Positions 13,201 to 24,707 are shown, counted from the stretch's first letter. The stretch: DNA of 64,000 nt from Asterias amurensis (GCF_032118995.1 NC_092669.1:11890335-11954334); one strand, 5' to 3'. The notes: generated from the letters alone by a model not told the origin. A program made the numbers and translations.

Positions 13201-13377
13201 ATTGCCGACCCTCAGCAGCCTAGAGCTCATTGGCTAGTTGGTAGAGTCATCGAGACACTTCCTGGAGTTGATGATCGCATCCGAGCGGCCAGAGTTAAAG
13301 TCGCTGATCGTGAATACACCAGACCCGTTGCGCGTCTGATACGCCTACCTGAGATCACCGATAGTGAAGACCCTTAG
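7297..13377 (+). CDS. BEL/Pao Gag-Pol polyprotein
   Basis: One 2026-codon frame from ATG at 7297. The frame is open slightly upstream to a TTG at 7276, but this ATG has a G at -3 and a G at +4. Gag: a charged coiled coil (about 150-245), a DUF1759-like domain (about 395-550), and cysteine knuckles CX2CX4HX4C (642-655) and CX2CX3HX4C (676-688). Protease: DUF1758/A17 type with DDGS at 760-763. Reverse transcriptase: first aspartate in ISGDIQAMF (D1100), catalytic box YVDN at 1173-1176. RNase H: D1358, E1402, D1432, D1478/D1479. Integrase: HHCC finger (about 1649-1699) and DDE triad D1732, D1794, E1843. C-terminal DUF5641-like domain (about 1910-2015). No stop or frameshift, so the element is potentially competent. 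The fused single frame is usual for BEL/Pao. Confidence 0.97.
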   Translation: MATNEMETENINPTTPLDDTHAVTIGGVTIPVATPATSTHPVPVTVTIVETSPSSTGVFSTATAAAVGLQTSAVTVQSRSRSSRDRRMPAHFQDFVIDHHPSTSGRTDEHSVVTTQTSRSRRSSHSSNSLYSGQSRHSKSSFKSTLSDSQSAKLKQQRKQAELEEMKRQIEEDQSADEELQRLDDEAYAARIRADEEALAARRRAEEIERNAFRQRESLNTRLSRQRRLREVEQQLNEARLITAMVNSDPEPEIEKQHQTVTPSSINQTTLSDSPTQGQTITVSAENTHIANLSDVPTYSNTAVHKHKAEVHVVDVTTPSVCSPSKGTPPSMQPAVTNPYPMTAPTQSVGWAPPFPNPFAQPFPYPAPSHPMGPAPAQMMMPNSTELLIASSYGIPRPVLPTFSSGKEKDFALLKMALDNLIDVHPHLTEPYKYQVLLGKLSGNIKRLAEAFIHEAKPYTAALQALKERYGQPRQLIQSEINSILSMPPVKYNDNDAFENFSLSVHSLVGMLKSLEGENGYELKCGSHVDRLLSKLPSSYRDRFVEHCISRDIIKVDSNNTYTLLHFANWLQTKSRARRIVSQATAIQKSDNPSTDKKDKHFQKRNAPATAVFVTNETPTMPPSTNTTYSGQKGPHKPKAYCPKCNETTHYLNSCTEFKQLTTEQIINWIKEKNRCWRCGRSHKPENCTLKKPCNTCKEQHLTALHAAIQSGASKVYVTEAVTQSLFIDQPSRPHHIMLKVVKVLLHGPGGMMETYAILDDGSMRTMILMPAVQALKLSGVEDNILLATVRSEPFLCAGKSVNLQVSPRDNSDVRYPINGAFAANNLCLSEYSYPIEALKKRWSHLRQIPLPPINKACPLILIGSDYADLIHPIQPVRFGPRGAPLAVCTKLGWSLQGPANLLQSQSEEQQCLFTTTLQPTTDLLKNVERLWQADILPYSEKQVTRSKQDKQAIATLEEKTIRIEIDGVQRYATPLLRTKDDNKFRTTKEAVMQNLKRNERRLQKHPDKAEIHNKLIQTLVDTGFVKIISNEEALKTEESWYIPHHVVEHNGKHRLVFNCSYEYEGKILNNHLLPGPTQGASLLGVFLRFRQHPVAISGDIQAMFHQVRLLPEDKPLLRFVWRKMNRDNEPDIYEWQVLPFGTTCSPCCATFALRKHVSDDKDVCSAVDQAFYVDNCLDSKPTISEAKELVMKMRKLLSTGGFNIRQWASNIPSVVDELPSNARSEGYELWLAFGQNDLSEGTLGLRWQCSTDELSYKHRSTEYSTLNLRTIYKILASQYDPIGYISPFTARAKVLVQDLWKTKRDWDDPLEPGKIRDQWLTWEEELSDLPLVKLPRCYTPTDVNTVTSNRELHVFCDASERVYGSVAYLRTEDDKGDVSVSFLMSRSRVAPKRQLSMPRLELSAALTGAQLADLLRKELTLEINNVTLWSDSTTVLQWLKSESCRYKVFVGTRVTEIQTLTDVQDWRYVDTQNNPADDITRGKSLKELSEESRWRTGPLYLRQPPSKWPKSPITDPTEDTTELKKATFCGKTAIVENPLQPDLHQYNSWDALVEAFKLSLHGVAKPGDDTAQLREDIENLLYQKCQLESFPEELSALKAKRGIPSGSKLSQLDPAYDETAKLIRVGGRLRRAEILSDAVKYPIVLDPHHHITKLIIRDFDEKLLHYGPERILAEVRRKFWILRGREAIRRHQHQCFECRKWRAKPEVPKMGDLPPSRLRLFKPAFYSTGVDCFGPMHVKIGRRSEKRWGVIFKCMTTRAIHIDLLEGLDTDAFLMSFRRFISRRGKPYELLSDCGTNFKGAETELQEAFHAMKPDLAAQLGDQKVRFKFNPPSAPHFGGVWEREIKSIKDGLKVVIKDQSVTEAVLRTVLIEIEGILNSKPLGYISSDVADINPITPNILLMGRHDQSLPQVVYPVDELIGRRRWRHSQVLADQFWSHFLKYYLPSLQLRPKWQRDCRNLTCGDVVMIADPQQPRAHWLVGRVIETLPGVDDRIRAARVKVADREYTRPVARLIRLPEITDSEDP

Positions 13378-13436
13378 AGATGGACACCTATCGTGGACTT
13401 TTGAAGACTTTCTCCGTTTGATAAAATTTAGAGCCT

Positions 13437-13450
13437 AAATTTGGGGTGGC
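13437..13450 (+). other. Polypurine tract of the retrotransposon
   Basis: AAATTTGGGGTGGC lies immediately upstream of the 3' LTR start, where plus-strand priming is expected. The purine run is short and interrupted. Confidence 0.6.
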
Positions 13451-13946
13451 TGTCAGAAAGTCTCCGCATCAGGACAGTTTTTGTTATAGCGCCCTCTCTT
13501 GAATCAAAATCTCCAATGTTTCCATGATCATACCAATCGCCATTTTACAAGTCCGAATCCAAACTAATCACGTAAATTCCTCAAATAACTCCTAAGTATC
13601 CAGGTTAATCCAATCCTCGAATCACTTCTATTAATCACCAAAGTCCCGTGCGTGCATCTTAATCGTGAGTACTGTTTTAATTATTGCAAAGGGTGATTTT
13701 AAGGGAAGTTGGTTTTCCATGTAATTCACGTTTAGATTTGTTTACATCCACATTGTTGCAATGCATATAAATGTACATGTAGGCCCATATCATAGCGTAT
13801 AATGTATAACGATGATTACTGTTACCAGCCCAATATGTATAATTGATTGGGGTTAATTTCTGCTTTCTCTATAGAACCACGGGTATATGATCACCAATAA
13901 AACACTACAAAAAGTACAAGCAAAGTTCAAGTACACCTTCTTTTCA
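13451..13946 (+). repeat. 3' LTR of the BEL/Pao element
   Basis: Same 496 bp as the 5' LTR, with TATAAA at 13766-13771 and AATAAA at 13896-13901. Followed directly by the ACTAT target duplication. Confidence 0.97.
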
Positions 13947-13966
13947 ACTATAGTTGGGACGATGTG

Positions 13967-14357
13967 TTAAAAGGCAGTGGACACTATTGGTAATTGTCAA
14001 AGACTAGCCTTCACAGTTGGTGTATCTCTACATATGCATAAAATAACAAACCTGTGAAAATTTGAGCTTAATCGGTCATCGAACTTGCGAGATAATAATG
14101 AAAGAAAAAAACACCCTTGTCACACGAAGTTGTGTGCGTTTAGATGGTTGATTTCGAGACCTCAAGTTCTAAATCTTAGGTCTCGAAATCAATTAATTCG
14201 TGGAAAATTAATTCTTTCTCATAAACTATGGCACTTCAGAGGGAGCCCTTCATCACAATGTTTTATACCATCAACCTCTCCCCATTACTCGTCACCAAGT
14301 AAGGTTTTATGCCAATAATTATTTTCAGTAATTACCAATAGTGTCCACTGCCTTTAA
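13967..14357. mobile_element. MITE family A, well preserved
   Basis: TTAA at both outer edges (13967-13970 and 14354-14357), terminal repeats AAGGCAGTGGACACTATTGG and CCAATAGTGTCCACTGCCTT. The internal palindrome around GAGACCTCAAGTTC is intact. One of the best copies for deriving a consensus. Confidence 0.9.
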
Positions 14358-14839
14358 GTCGATTTTACGCCAACTCTCCCTCTCTATCTCTCGGTGTTGA
14401 AAGTTAAAAGGGGTGATACTCGAAATCGTAATATACTAGGTTGTGTTACAAAGATGGTGGTCAATGACGTCATGTGCAGTCCATCTATACTTGGACGACA
14501 AAATGGCGTCCGGCAACCACGTGACCTATAAGACAACCGATACCTCCCCGTCGCAACTCTTATAAGAAACCAGCCACTTTTTTTAGTGTATAAAATTATT
14601 GCTTTTTATCGCAAATAAAGCTGGCTGCCTTTGCGGTTGTGGCTTTTACATAACGAGTATTAAAGCAAAGTTTTTTTTTTACCTTTCGTGGATCAATTTG
14701 GCCATGAGTGAACCCCTACTCACTATGAATAATTTTTTGTTTTTACCTGTAGAAGTTCCAGCCACACAATAGTCGTAAACTCTGAGCAAAAAAAAGGAAG
14801 TGAAAATTACTGAGCATTGGTTTCCAGGAGAGTATGCTA

Positions 14840-15020
14840 AAACTATATTTGTCTCCCGAGACAAACATTATTTTCGTGAAATTGTTTTACGCATTTCTCA
14901 AAAACCACTTCACCTCAGCCAGTAATATTTTAAGAGAAGCTTTCTACCGCATTCAAACCATGGAAGTTTAATGTACGTCTGTGTACATTGTGTTTGGTGT
15001 CGTATACACAGACCCATAAC
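14840..15020. mobile_element. MITE family B, partial
   Basis: Shares TTGTCTCCCGAGACAAACATTA at the hairpin centre and AGAGAAGCTTTCTACCGCAT and ACAGACCCATAACCTTAAAA toward the end with the 5784-6150 element. The left arm is lost. Confidence 0.55.
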
Positions 15021-15021
15021 C

Positions 15022-15420
15022 TTAAAAGACACCAGACACATTTTATTTGGTAATTGTCAAAGACCAGTCTTCTCACTTGGTGTATCTCAACATATTGACA
15101 ACAATAATTAACCCGTGAAAATTTTAACTCGATTGTTCGTCAAAGTTGCGAGATAATAATGGAAAAAACACCCTTGTCACACGAAGTTGTGTGCTTTCAG
15201 ATGCTTGATTTCGGGACCTCAAAATAAAATTCTGAGTTCTCGAAATCAAATTCAAATATTTTAGTGGAACATTACTTCTTTCTCGAAAACTACGTTATAC
15301 TTCAGAGGGAGCCGTTTCTTACAATGTTTTATACTACCAACAGCTCTCCATTGCTCGTTACCAAGTACGTTTCATGCTTACATATTTTTTTATAGTAATT
15401 ACGAATACCACTGCCTTTAA
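15022..15420. mobile_element. MITE family A
   Basis: Left end CTTAAAAGACACCAGACACA, right end ACGAATACCACTGCCTTTAA. Internal GAGGGAGCCGTTTCTTACAA and palindrome around CGGGACCTCAAAAT present. Confidence 0.8.
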
Positions 15421-15635
15421 TCACTATTTTTGATTAGCGAAAGTCCTGAATGAATATACATCCAAGCCATCAGTTAAATGTCACTGAATTTGTGCATAAG
15501 TAATTGGCTGGGAAATGACAGTAGTGATTTCGACCAAAGCTCTTCACCAATATTCATAATTAAGAAAAATCTATCTCTGGCTGCACTTGATTAAAGGCAC
15601 TGCAGCCGATTTCACGAAAGTCCTAAGATGAATCT

Positions 15636-16211
15636 TAAAGGTAGTGGACACTACTGGTAATTACTCAAATAATTATCATCATAAAACCTTACTTGGTAAC
15701 GAGTAATGGGGAGAGGTTGATGGTATAAAACATTGTGAGAAACGGCTCCCTCTGAAGTGAATGAGTTTTCGAGAAAGAAGTAATTTTCACCGAATTTGAT
15801 TTCGAGACCTCAGATTTAGAACTTGAGGTCTCGAAACACTATTAATAATTGTCAAAGACCAGTCTTTTCACATGGTGTATCTCAATATGCATAACATAAC
15901 AAACCTGTGAATATTTGAGCTCAATCGGTCGTCGAAGTTGCGAGATATTAATAAAAGAAAAAAACACCCTTGTCACACGAAGTTGTATGCTTTGAGATGC
16001 TTGGTTTCCAGACCTCAAACAATTAATTCTAAATCTGCGGTCTCGAAATCAAATTCGTGGAAAATTACTTCTTTCTCGAAAACGACTCCACTTCAGAGCC
16101 GTTTCTCACAATGTGTTATACTATAAACCTCTCCCCATTACTCCTTACCAAGTAAGGTTGTATGACAATAAATATTTCGAGTAATTACCGATAGTGTCCA
16201 CTGTCTTTAAA
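15636..16211. mobile_element. Two MITE family A copies joined at the internal palindrome
   Basis: A left half-copy (from CTTAAAGGTAGTGGACACTA through the GAGACCTCAGATTTAGAACT palindrome) breaks at TCGAAACACTATTAATAATT, where a second, oppositely oriented copy begins and runs to GATAGTGTCCACTGTCTTTAA. This looks like recombination or insertion between copies. Confidence 0.75.
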
Positions 16212-16699
16212 TAACCTGCTCGATGCACTCATCGATAATGATCCTATTTTACACCACCTCCATGTTTACAACATCTCAAATTCTATTTATTGACACCTGC
16301 ATTGATAAATGAGGTCGATAAACGTATGTTATCAGTGATCGTGTTTGTTCTGTCGCACAGTAAGCTTGGTCAAAGGCTACATGTCAAGTTCCTTGGGTCC
16401 ACATTGTGTTTTGAAATGTTCGTTTGCACGAAGCGCAGCGTAAAACAGCTCGCCGTAAAGAGCAAAGTATGACAAGCGACGCAATTTGACATCGCCTTTT
16501 AATCGGACTTGCAGATAGGCTGATCTGTGGTGTTTTTTTGTGGCTGATGCAGAGGAATAACCGCAATCTGAGACTTGAAATCAAGTCTACATGAAAGCGT
16601 GAAAATATCGCCGCTGATTTTAGCAGACATCATTCCATGATCAGCGACGCAATTTGACATCGTCTTTTAATAGTGAGTATACGTGCAGTATTGGCTGTA

Positions 16700-17205
16700 G
16701 CTTTTTAAAAGTACTGGACACCGTTTAAAATAATAATGTCAAAGACCAGAGCACATCTTCGTAGAGCTGCTTGACCACAAAGGTTAGCTAAGCACAACAG
16801 AATGTTGCTTACTAGATTAATTACCAGCCAAACTATTGTGTTACCATGTAGCCTACAACTTGCGGCTGTATAGCTTTTTAATGCACTATGGGCATCTTTG
16901 GTAATTGTCAAAGACAATCTCACTTGTCTATGCATAAAATAACAACTAGGAATTTGAACCCTTGGTCATCGAAGTTGCAGGAGAATAGTGAACAAAAACA
17001 CCATATTGTGTGCTTTCAGCAGGTGCCTTATAATAAAAGGCTTCAGGAGGCCCGTTTATATTAATTTGAGTGAGAAATAACCTCTTTATCAAAAACTGCG
17101 TTAGTTCAGAGGGAGACATTTACTCACAGTAAATGTCTCTCCATTGCTCGTTACCAAGTAATTAATCTTATGCTTACAATTATAATGTCAAGTTCCTTTA
17201 CTGCC
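16700..17205. mobile_element. MITE family A, degraded composite
   Basis: A short piece (TTTAAAAGTACTGGACACCG, then TGTCAAAGACCAG) at 16705-16755 is followed from 16878 by a second start (ATGCACTATGGGCATCTTTGG) and the remainder of a copy with CAGAGGGAGACATTTACTCA. Strongly eroded. Confidence 0.55.
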
Positions 17206-17727
17206 TGAGCTAAACAAATGCTTGCCGTGTGATATTTTCAGCACTATACCTACAGTGTATCTCATCATTATTTATAATGGATGTCATCGATGTATAAATA
17301 AACCATCAACAAAGCTAACAAAATATGATATGTATAGGATAAATATATTATTATGTCCACAGTCAATCAACGTCTGGGTGTCATTTTTCTCCCCTCGCAA
17401 AGACCCGAGTCTCAGGTCAAAATTAGACTTGACCCAAGTCCCAATCTCGTGTTTGAGAGTCCTTTTATTTTCAATACCATCGCCTACATCAGAAAACACC
17501 CCCAACATGTGAGCCGCATGGGTAGCTTTATAAAGGGACCTCTTGCACAAGACAGGGACTTGAATCAAGTTTAGGTCAACATTGATAACAAATTCCACCC
17601 GGTAGCTCCGCTGTTATTATTATCCCCTGTAAAAGTCTAAAAATACTTCCTTTAAAAGCCCGGGGTGATAGCTGACGGCTGTTTCATGTATTGAAACGTG
17701 GGCGCGGCTGTTCTGAGTGGTAGTTCG

Positions 17728-17842
17728 CTACCAGACACTATTGGTAATATAATTGTTAGCGTAAAAACTTATTTGGTAACAAGCAACGGACGGCTGTTGA
17801 GAATTTTTTTTTTTGAAACGGCTCCCTCGGTGAAGTAACTAA
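17728..17842. mobile_element. MITE family A, fragment
   Basis: Left portion only: AGACACTATTGGTAATATAA through GAAACGGCTCCCTCGGTGAA, interrupted by a T run. Confidence 0.55.
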
Positions 17843-17976
17843 ACACATTTGTAAAATTTACACTGCACTGCAAAACCGGGTAACACCGTGAAAACACCGA
17901 AATTGCGTTATGTCCCCGTTACTTTAGTGAAATTAACCCGGTGTTGATGTTGTCACATGTTGATATTGCCAAGAAA

Positions 17977-18232
17977 TACCAGAGGGCTTATGCAGTGAAT
18001 AAGTAACTACTAAGTTAATACCAGAGGGTTTATGCAGTGAATAAGTAACTACTAAGTTAATACCAGAGGGTTTATGCAGTGAATAAGTAACTACTAAGTT
18101 AATACCAGAGGGTTTATGCAGTGAATAAGTAACTACTAAGTTAATATCAGAGGGTTTATGCAGTGAATAAGTAACTACTAAGTTAATACCAGAGGGTTTA
18201 TGCAGTGATTAAGTAACTACTAAGTTAATACC
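17977..18232. repeat. 42 bp tandem repeat, six copies
   Basis: Unit starts TACCAGAGGGTTTATGCAGT and ends ACTACTAAGTTAA. Copies begin at 17977, 18019, 18061, 18103, 18145 and 18187. Only three positions vary (C for T at the first copy, TATC at the fifth, GTGATT at the sixth), so the array is young or homogenised. A stop occurs in the sense frames, so it is non-coding. Confidence 0.95.
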
Positions 18233-18924
18233 TAGGCCTATTCGATTTTCAGAATGTTATAATAGTGCAGTGATCTTGCTTTATTCAACATTCGACTCAA
18301 ATACACAGAGACGATACTGATCGAGCTTGCCGCATCTCATGGCCTTCCCTCCCCGTCTATCGCTTCGTGAGACCCCACGGGGATCTTTCCCCGTCAACGC
18401 CCCTGTACCGAATGAAAATTGCGTACAATTACTCATGCCCTTCTTGCCTCTCTCTCCCCTGCAATTTTTTTTTATTTACATTTTTTTCCCACTCCGGAAA
18501 TTTGCTCCAGATGAAAACGTCTGCAGCAAAACAAACTACCATAAGGCAGAATAAAATGGAAAAAAAGGAAAAGGAAAGAAAAATACAGTTTATCGCCCAT
18601 ATCCTCGTCCTTTTTTATGCGGCGGCCGCCTACTTTAGTATTTAACAAAAAATTATTTTGTATTTTTTACTTTCAAAAAGACAAATTATTGTCTGTGTAT
18701 TTTTCATTAAACTTACTAATCTTTTAAGAACTTGTAACTGTATAAAGTAAGTGATGACTTTAAACTAAAGAATTGGTGGCCAGCTCGAACTAAAATGCTT
18801 GGTGGCCACCTTTGAAAGAAATAATAATAAAAAGGCCCTCATCCTCCTCTTTCTGGAAAAACCCGGACGATTAACTGTTATTTTTTTTACTTGGCCAACC
18901 AGTTTAAAATAAACACATCATAGG

Positions 18925-20275
18925 GTATGTTCAGACAGCGTACTAACTTAGACCCGAACCGGTCTAACTTTTACGAGCAGCGGGGGGTGGTCGTAAAAAT
19001 AAAAACCCATTGCGTTCAGACAGCACAGAGTTAAACCCGATCCGGTTTATCTTCGGTTTTAAGAGGTCAAAGTAGACGCGACCCCGTTGCTCTACATCCG
19101 GTTTTATTCATCAGATTCACGCACCGAGTATGCCGAGATACTGAGTGCCCCATGCCCTGGATGATCAGACAGGGCATAATTATTGGATACAAATGGCTCA
19201 CTCGAACGCGGTAACAGTTTTACCGTTGGGAGGATATGGGCACTTAAAACAAACATGAACACGACTCGAAATTATTTTTTTAAACAAGCAAAATATTGAT
19301 ACAAACCGCCGAGAAAACTCACCAAAATATTGTCCATATCCATGAAACAGAACACGTTTCATTTTTGTGTTTTGTTTTATACCACCGTTTCCGATTTGAA
19401 AAATACTTTTAGTTTGTACTTCAATCGATTGGAAGTTGCGGTCTCTCAAAAGCTGGTGCCGCGATTTTTACTCCGATTCGTTCATAAACACAACTACACA
19501 CGTGCAAGTTACGTAAATACATGTACTTTGCAGTATTTTCCCAACTTCCCAACAACGTGGTGATATTGCTGGCGTAGGGAATTTCCCCTACACACAGCCT
19601 CGCGCCCACTGCAGTTCATTCTCCTAGATTGAAAGTACAGCACGCTAGTAACGGTGACGGCAATAGAAAGGCACATCCACGGGATCGGTGATGGATAACT
19701 ATGGGATATCAGAGATTGATCACTATGGGATGGCAGCGCTGTACACATGTGAGAAGCATTACAAAATATGCTTCTTCGCTGCGCTCGTAGTATGCGCATG
19801 AAAAACAGTTTCAATTTATTGTAGGACACTCAACAAAAAAAGCTTGGAAAATATAATTTTGTTTCAGAATTTAATGAATCATGGGCGTGGGCCTGTGTTA
19901 AACTGCATACACCGATCGAGAGGGTTTCGCCAACTCGGTAAGCGGCAAGAAATTAATATAAATACTCGGTGCTTTTCAGCATCAGAGGCAACAGAAACCG
20001 TATACAAGCACTCCGGGTCCCGGGCGTGTGCATTGAACCACACAATGGGTCGTCCGTTGTGAGTTAAAACCGGATGTCATTCTGTCCACACGCAGTGTTA
20101 AAAGATAAACCCGAACCGGTTTAGACTTAGACCGCCTCGCTGGACGGTTTAAGTTTTGGGGTTTAAACCCGATCCGGTCTAACTTTATTTGCGTTCACAC
20201 GCACAAAAGTTGAACCCGAACCGGTCTAAGTGGACTTAGACCAACTTTAGCACGGCGTGTGAACGACCTCATGGA
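18925..20275. mobile_element. Non-autonomous element with repeated ACCCGAACCGGT ends
   Basis: Both ends carry ACCCGA(A/T)CCGGT(C/T)TA, two copies near the left end (about 18953, 19031) and three near the right (about 20110, 20167, 20214). They are set between outer motifs GTTCAGACAGCGTACTAA (left) and, inverted, GTGTGAACG (right). The ~950 bp core has no convincing reading frame. Looks like a foldback-type DNA transposon; class not determined. Confidence 0.55.
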
Positions 20276-20563
20276 CGCTAGCTAACTACGACGGATGATG
20301 TTGGTTGTCTCCATGGTAACAAGATGACAACCAGCTGTCAGAAATTGCTCTTATCCTGTGTGTATCACAACCGCGCCAATAAATCTCCCACTAGACTTGT
20401 CCTAGTAGCTGGATTGGATCGGCATTGAATTTCAAGAACCCGCAACAAATTCGTATCGTGTGTCAAGTAATATCCGTTTTAGCGACTGAGACTACTTGGT
20501 TGTCTTTAAGGTTTTAAATGTAGATATGATAAGCATATGCAGCTTCTTTGTGTGTTCTTAAAC

Positions 20564-20942
20564 TTTAAAGGCAGTGGTAATTACTCAACTACTAGCATAA
20601 AACCTTGCTTGGTAATGAGTAATGGGGAGAGGTTGATAGTGTAAAACATTGTGAGAAACGGCTCCCTCTGAAGTAACGTAGTTTTCGAGAAAGAAGTAAT
20701 TTTCCACGAATTTGATTTCGAGACCTCAGATTTAGAATTTGAGGTCTCGAAATCAAGCATCTGAAAGCACACAACTTCGTGTGACAAGGGTGTTTTTTCT
20801 TTCAATATTATCTCGCAACTTCGATGACTTATTTATTGAACTCAGCTTTTCACAGGTTTGTTATTTTATGCATTATGTTGAGATACACCAAGTGAGAAGA
20901 CTTGTCTTTGACAGTTACCAATAGTGTACACTTGTCTTTAAG
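20564..20942. mobile_element. MITE family A
   Basis: Starts TTTAAAGGCAGTGGTAATTA (a few terminal bases deleted) and ends ATAGTGTACACTTGTCTTTAA. Contains GAGAAACGGCTCCCTCTGAA and the full internal palindrome. It lies about 470 bp upstream of the methyltransferase start codon. Confidence 0.85.
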
Positions 20943-21414
20943 TGCACATTGTTACATAGAGTACATAGTTAGCCGTTCCTATGAAATATGATTCACGCAT
21001 GTCTTTTGGCTCTGGCAAGTAGAATTGTGCACTTATATAGGCAGATGCAAAACCGCGTACGCATCAAGTCACCACCAAGCTTTAAAAGATTAAAATTAAT
21101 AATGACATTCATTTAGTAATCCTGTTATTATCAAAGAAGAAATTTCATGCTAAGCATTTGTGCTTAGCAGCTCTATTGAAATTGGGCCCATGTGAGGTTT
21201 GCAGTATCAACACGTGTTAATCTATTTTGAGTAGTGTTGGTTCTAAAAAGAACCGATGTGCCATGGTTGAGAACTAACAGACAGCTAACAGACCCCATAC
21301 AACTAACAAACTGGCGGTTTTTTTTTAACTAACGGAAATTTTGTCATGTGTTCCAGACGAAACTGATACCAAACTAGACTGGAGACCAGACTACCCCAAC
21401 GCACTACCAACGTC

Positions 21415-24400
21415 ATGGCCGAGTCGGAGGAGACGTTTGGGAACCGGGTTGCCGAGACAGTAACGCAGGGGTTCCTCTGCCTGGCTTTGTCGGTTGGGCA
21501 CAAGACCGGGTTGTTTGAGACAATGGCCGGCTTCGATGACCCTAAGAGTGCCAAAGAAATCGCGGATGCAGCCGGACTGAAAGAACGGTAAGACATTGTT
21601 GGGAGTATACCACTCATCTTATATAACGCCCACTGGTGACAACTTATAATGTATAATGCCATTCATTTAACTAAAAGCATGGTTATGAAACTGTTTGAAA
21701 ATTGCGACCATTTTGTGCACCATCTTGGTTTTATATACTTCTGATTGCTAAAATCTTAAACTAATGATTCCTTGTGTGCGCCTCAAACATAATATATAAC
21801 TAGACACGTTTTTCTTTACAGCATGTCGGGTTGCATGGTAATTGTTAGTGATGAAATCATTTGAAAATAGCGCCCATTTTGGACGCCATCTTGGATTTCG
21901 GAAAAAGCTCCAGGGGGATTTTCGGGGACTTTTTTGTATGTCATTCTAAGATCGTTAAAACGATCCTTTTTTTTTTTAAGAAAAAAAAGGGAGGCGGCCT
22001 CTATACCCTAAAAAGGAAGCGAGTTTTAGTCAAGTTCTTTGTATTTGTCCTAAACACAATTAAAAATGCTCTTTAAACATGTTGAGCGCATTTCATAACC
22101 GAATGTATGCGCGCTAATGTTTTGAAAACAAGGAAGCAAAACCATTGATCCGAGTTTATACTGGAAAATGTTCAAGTAAAACCAGTTAAAAGGGGAAGTT
22201 TATTTAAAAAAAACCATCAAATCTATTTAAACATTACTGTTCAATTGTGATAATGTTCACGGCCTAAATAAACACAATGTGTTTCGTTACAGTGGACACG
22301 TTTTGGTAATATTGTCAAAGATCAGTATTCTCACTTGGTGTATCCAAATAATGCGTAAAAATAACAAATCTTGGAAAATTAGGGCTCATTGGTCACCGAA
22401 GTTGCATAGTGTAATGACAGAACTATTGCACATTAATCCGTGTGCTTTCAGACGCCCGAGAAAGGCTTAAGGCCTGAAGTCCTTCACATTCAAACGTGAT
22501 AATCTACCTCTTTCTCAAAACTACATTACTTCAGGGGAGTCGTTTCTCACAATGTTTTATGCTAATCAACAGCTCTCCATTGTATTGCTCGTTTCAAGTA
22601 TTTGTTTATGCTAATATACATTTTGAGTAATTACCAAACGTGCCCAGTGCTTTTAACCCTTATTTCTTTGTAGATAAACCTCCACACAAAAATTGATAGT
22701 TCATGTTTGTTTACTTTCTCCATGGACCCACGTTTCACTTAGCTATATTAAACAGGCCATTGCCATTTGGAATAGAGAAAAAAATTTGCCAAACGTATCC
22801 AATGACTGAAAGTGTAATGTATTTTTGTTACCTCTTTATTCCCGAAAATGAAACTCAGATACGTCCGCGAGTGGTTAGGCGCAATGGTTTCCGGCTCCAT
22901 CGTGGAAGTAGACGACGACACCAGCGAACTATTTCTCCTTCCGCCACATAGAAGGGCAGCGGTAACCAGGCTCGGTGATATAGTAGACTGGTCAATGGTC
23001 GCTCAAGGGTTACCTCTCGTCTCTGGCGTCTATGAGAAGGTTGCACAGTGCATGGCGCTACCAGGCCCAAGCGGTAAATAAATTATAAAGATGTTTAGTA
23101 CACGACGCGGCAGCCAGTCTATTCTTACAATAATGTTATACGTAGATGGCCTTAGCGTTCGATCCAAATCGGACTTTCTTCAGAAGCATAAACAAGTATA
23201 CAAACAAATACATATCCATTTTGAGCAAAAATGGAGGAGCCAATGGGAGTAATAACTAAAACTTGATGTATTATGGTTATGGATGCGCCTTACTGAATGA
23301 AATAATTCATAGTAAAGACGATGTGACCTATGTTTACATTCAAACCGCCCTCTGTTGACAAAACACTGTATACCTCATGTTTCGCCGGGCAAAAGGACGC
23401 GTAGTCATGGTAAGATTGCATATTTTTTTTTATGCTGGCTGCCAAAACACAGAGGTTTTGCCCGGCGGTATGCGCGCGAAACATGTTATGGTTTTCGAGT
23501 GACGTTAGAGGTCACATCGTCTATACAATGCAAACTATTAAAATAAACCAAAAACAATACACGAACAAGCTTTTTACAGAAAATTATTCATTCATTCTTG
23601 AACTTGTATATCCTCTGCTCAGTTTGATATATGGGGTCGAGTTTATTCTCACTCCATCTAATAAAAACACCCCTAACTCTACACCGGTGTTTCCATACCG
23701 GTGAGAAACACCAGTGAGGACCAATCTTGCAAAAAACATTCACACACCTCTCAGCAAAAATAGGACCATTCAGTTGGAAGTCAAAATTGGGCAAGCTCTG
23801 GTGTTTCTGATCAGCAGAGTGTGGGGTCGAGTCCCAGTCGTGACACATGTGCAGACACTTTAACCATGATGCTTCGTCCTTCGGATGGGACGTTAAGTTG
23901 GTGGTCCCGTGTGTTGTGTACCGCACGTGTAATCGCTATACAAAGTACCTCATTCATTTCCCGTTTGAAATGAATCTCCTGCCAAAACCTCTCATGTTGT
24001 TCCTACTGCAGGGCTATCAAGTTCAGAGTACAGTTCAGGTTACCACCGATGGCGGGACCAGTGTTATGATACCTTCGTGCAGACGTCATTGCTAGAAGCT
24101 GTCATACCATCAATACCAGGCCTTGAAAACGTACTTGGTAAGCTCCCATATTATCTCTGTTTAATATTTAATTTCGGGTTGTGAACACAAATAAACTTTA
24201 CTTGAGTGGGTCTTGAACCTGCGACCTCCGGATTCGACTAATCGTAGGCATAACCCTAGACTTGACTCAAGTCCCAATCCCGTACCATCCCCAGGAAACT
24301 GTTTTGTGATGCTCTGCATTCCCAAACCTGTTCCGCATTCTTAGGACCACATTTTGACGGCGAGCGCGCACTGTACTGTTTGCTACGTGTTGTTTTATAG

Positions 24401-24707
24401 TAAGTTGGGGTGATAGCTTAGGGACCTCTCACACGAGAATTAGACTTGAATCAAGTCTAGCATAACCCCTGCCTATTTATCTGAGAGCATGATCACATTA
24501 TTTGCAGGAAATACTGTATGTACAGCGCCAGGAGCGTCACTGAGTGACGGACATGTGCGCTATATAAGAAGCAACTGTTATTAGTATTATTATTTACGTT
24601 CCCCTACTCGGACTTTACGATCATCTCAACAGTCATTGCTTACCACAACTACCATTAGAGCTTCTTCCATTGGTTATGGACAAAAGATCATATTTCTATG
24701 AAGTATA

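Larger units (their letters stand above)
6756..13951 (+). mobile_element. Complete BEL/Pao LTR retrotransposon
   Basis: Full element bounded by a perfect 5 bp target-site duplication, ACTAT at 6756-6760 and 13947-13951. Inside are two 496 bp LTRs (TG...CA ends), a tRNA-type primer-binding site directly after the 5' LTR, one uninterrupted polyprotein frame, and a purine-rich tract directly before the 3' LTR. The LTRs read identically over their whole length by eye, which implies a recent insertion. Domain order (Gag, protease, RT, RNase H, integrase, C-terminal domain) is that of BEL/Pao. A MITE copy begins 16 bp beyond the right target duplication. No frame break or missing part was seen. Confidence 0.97.
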
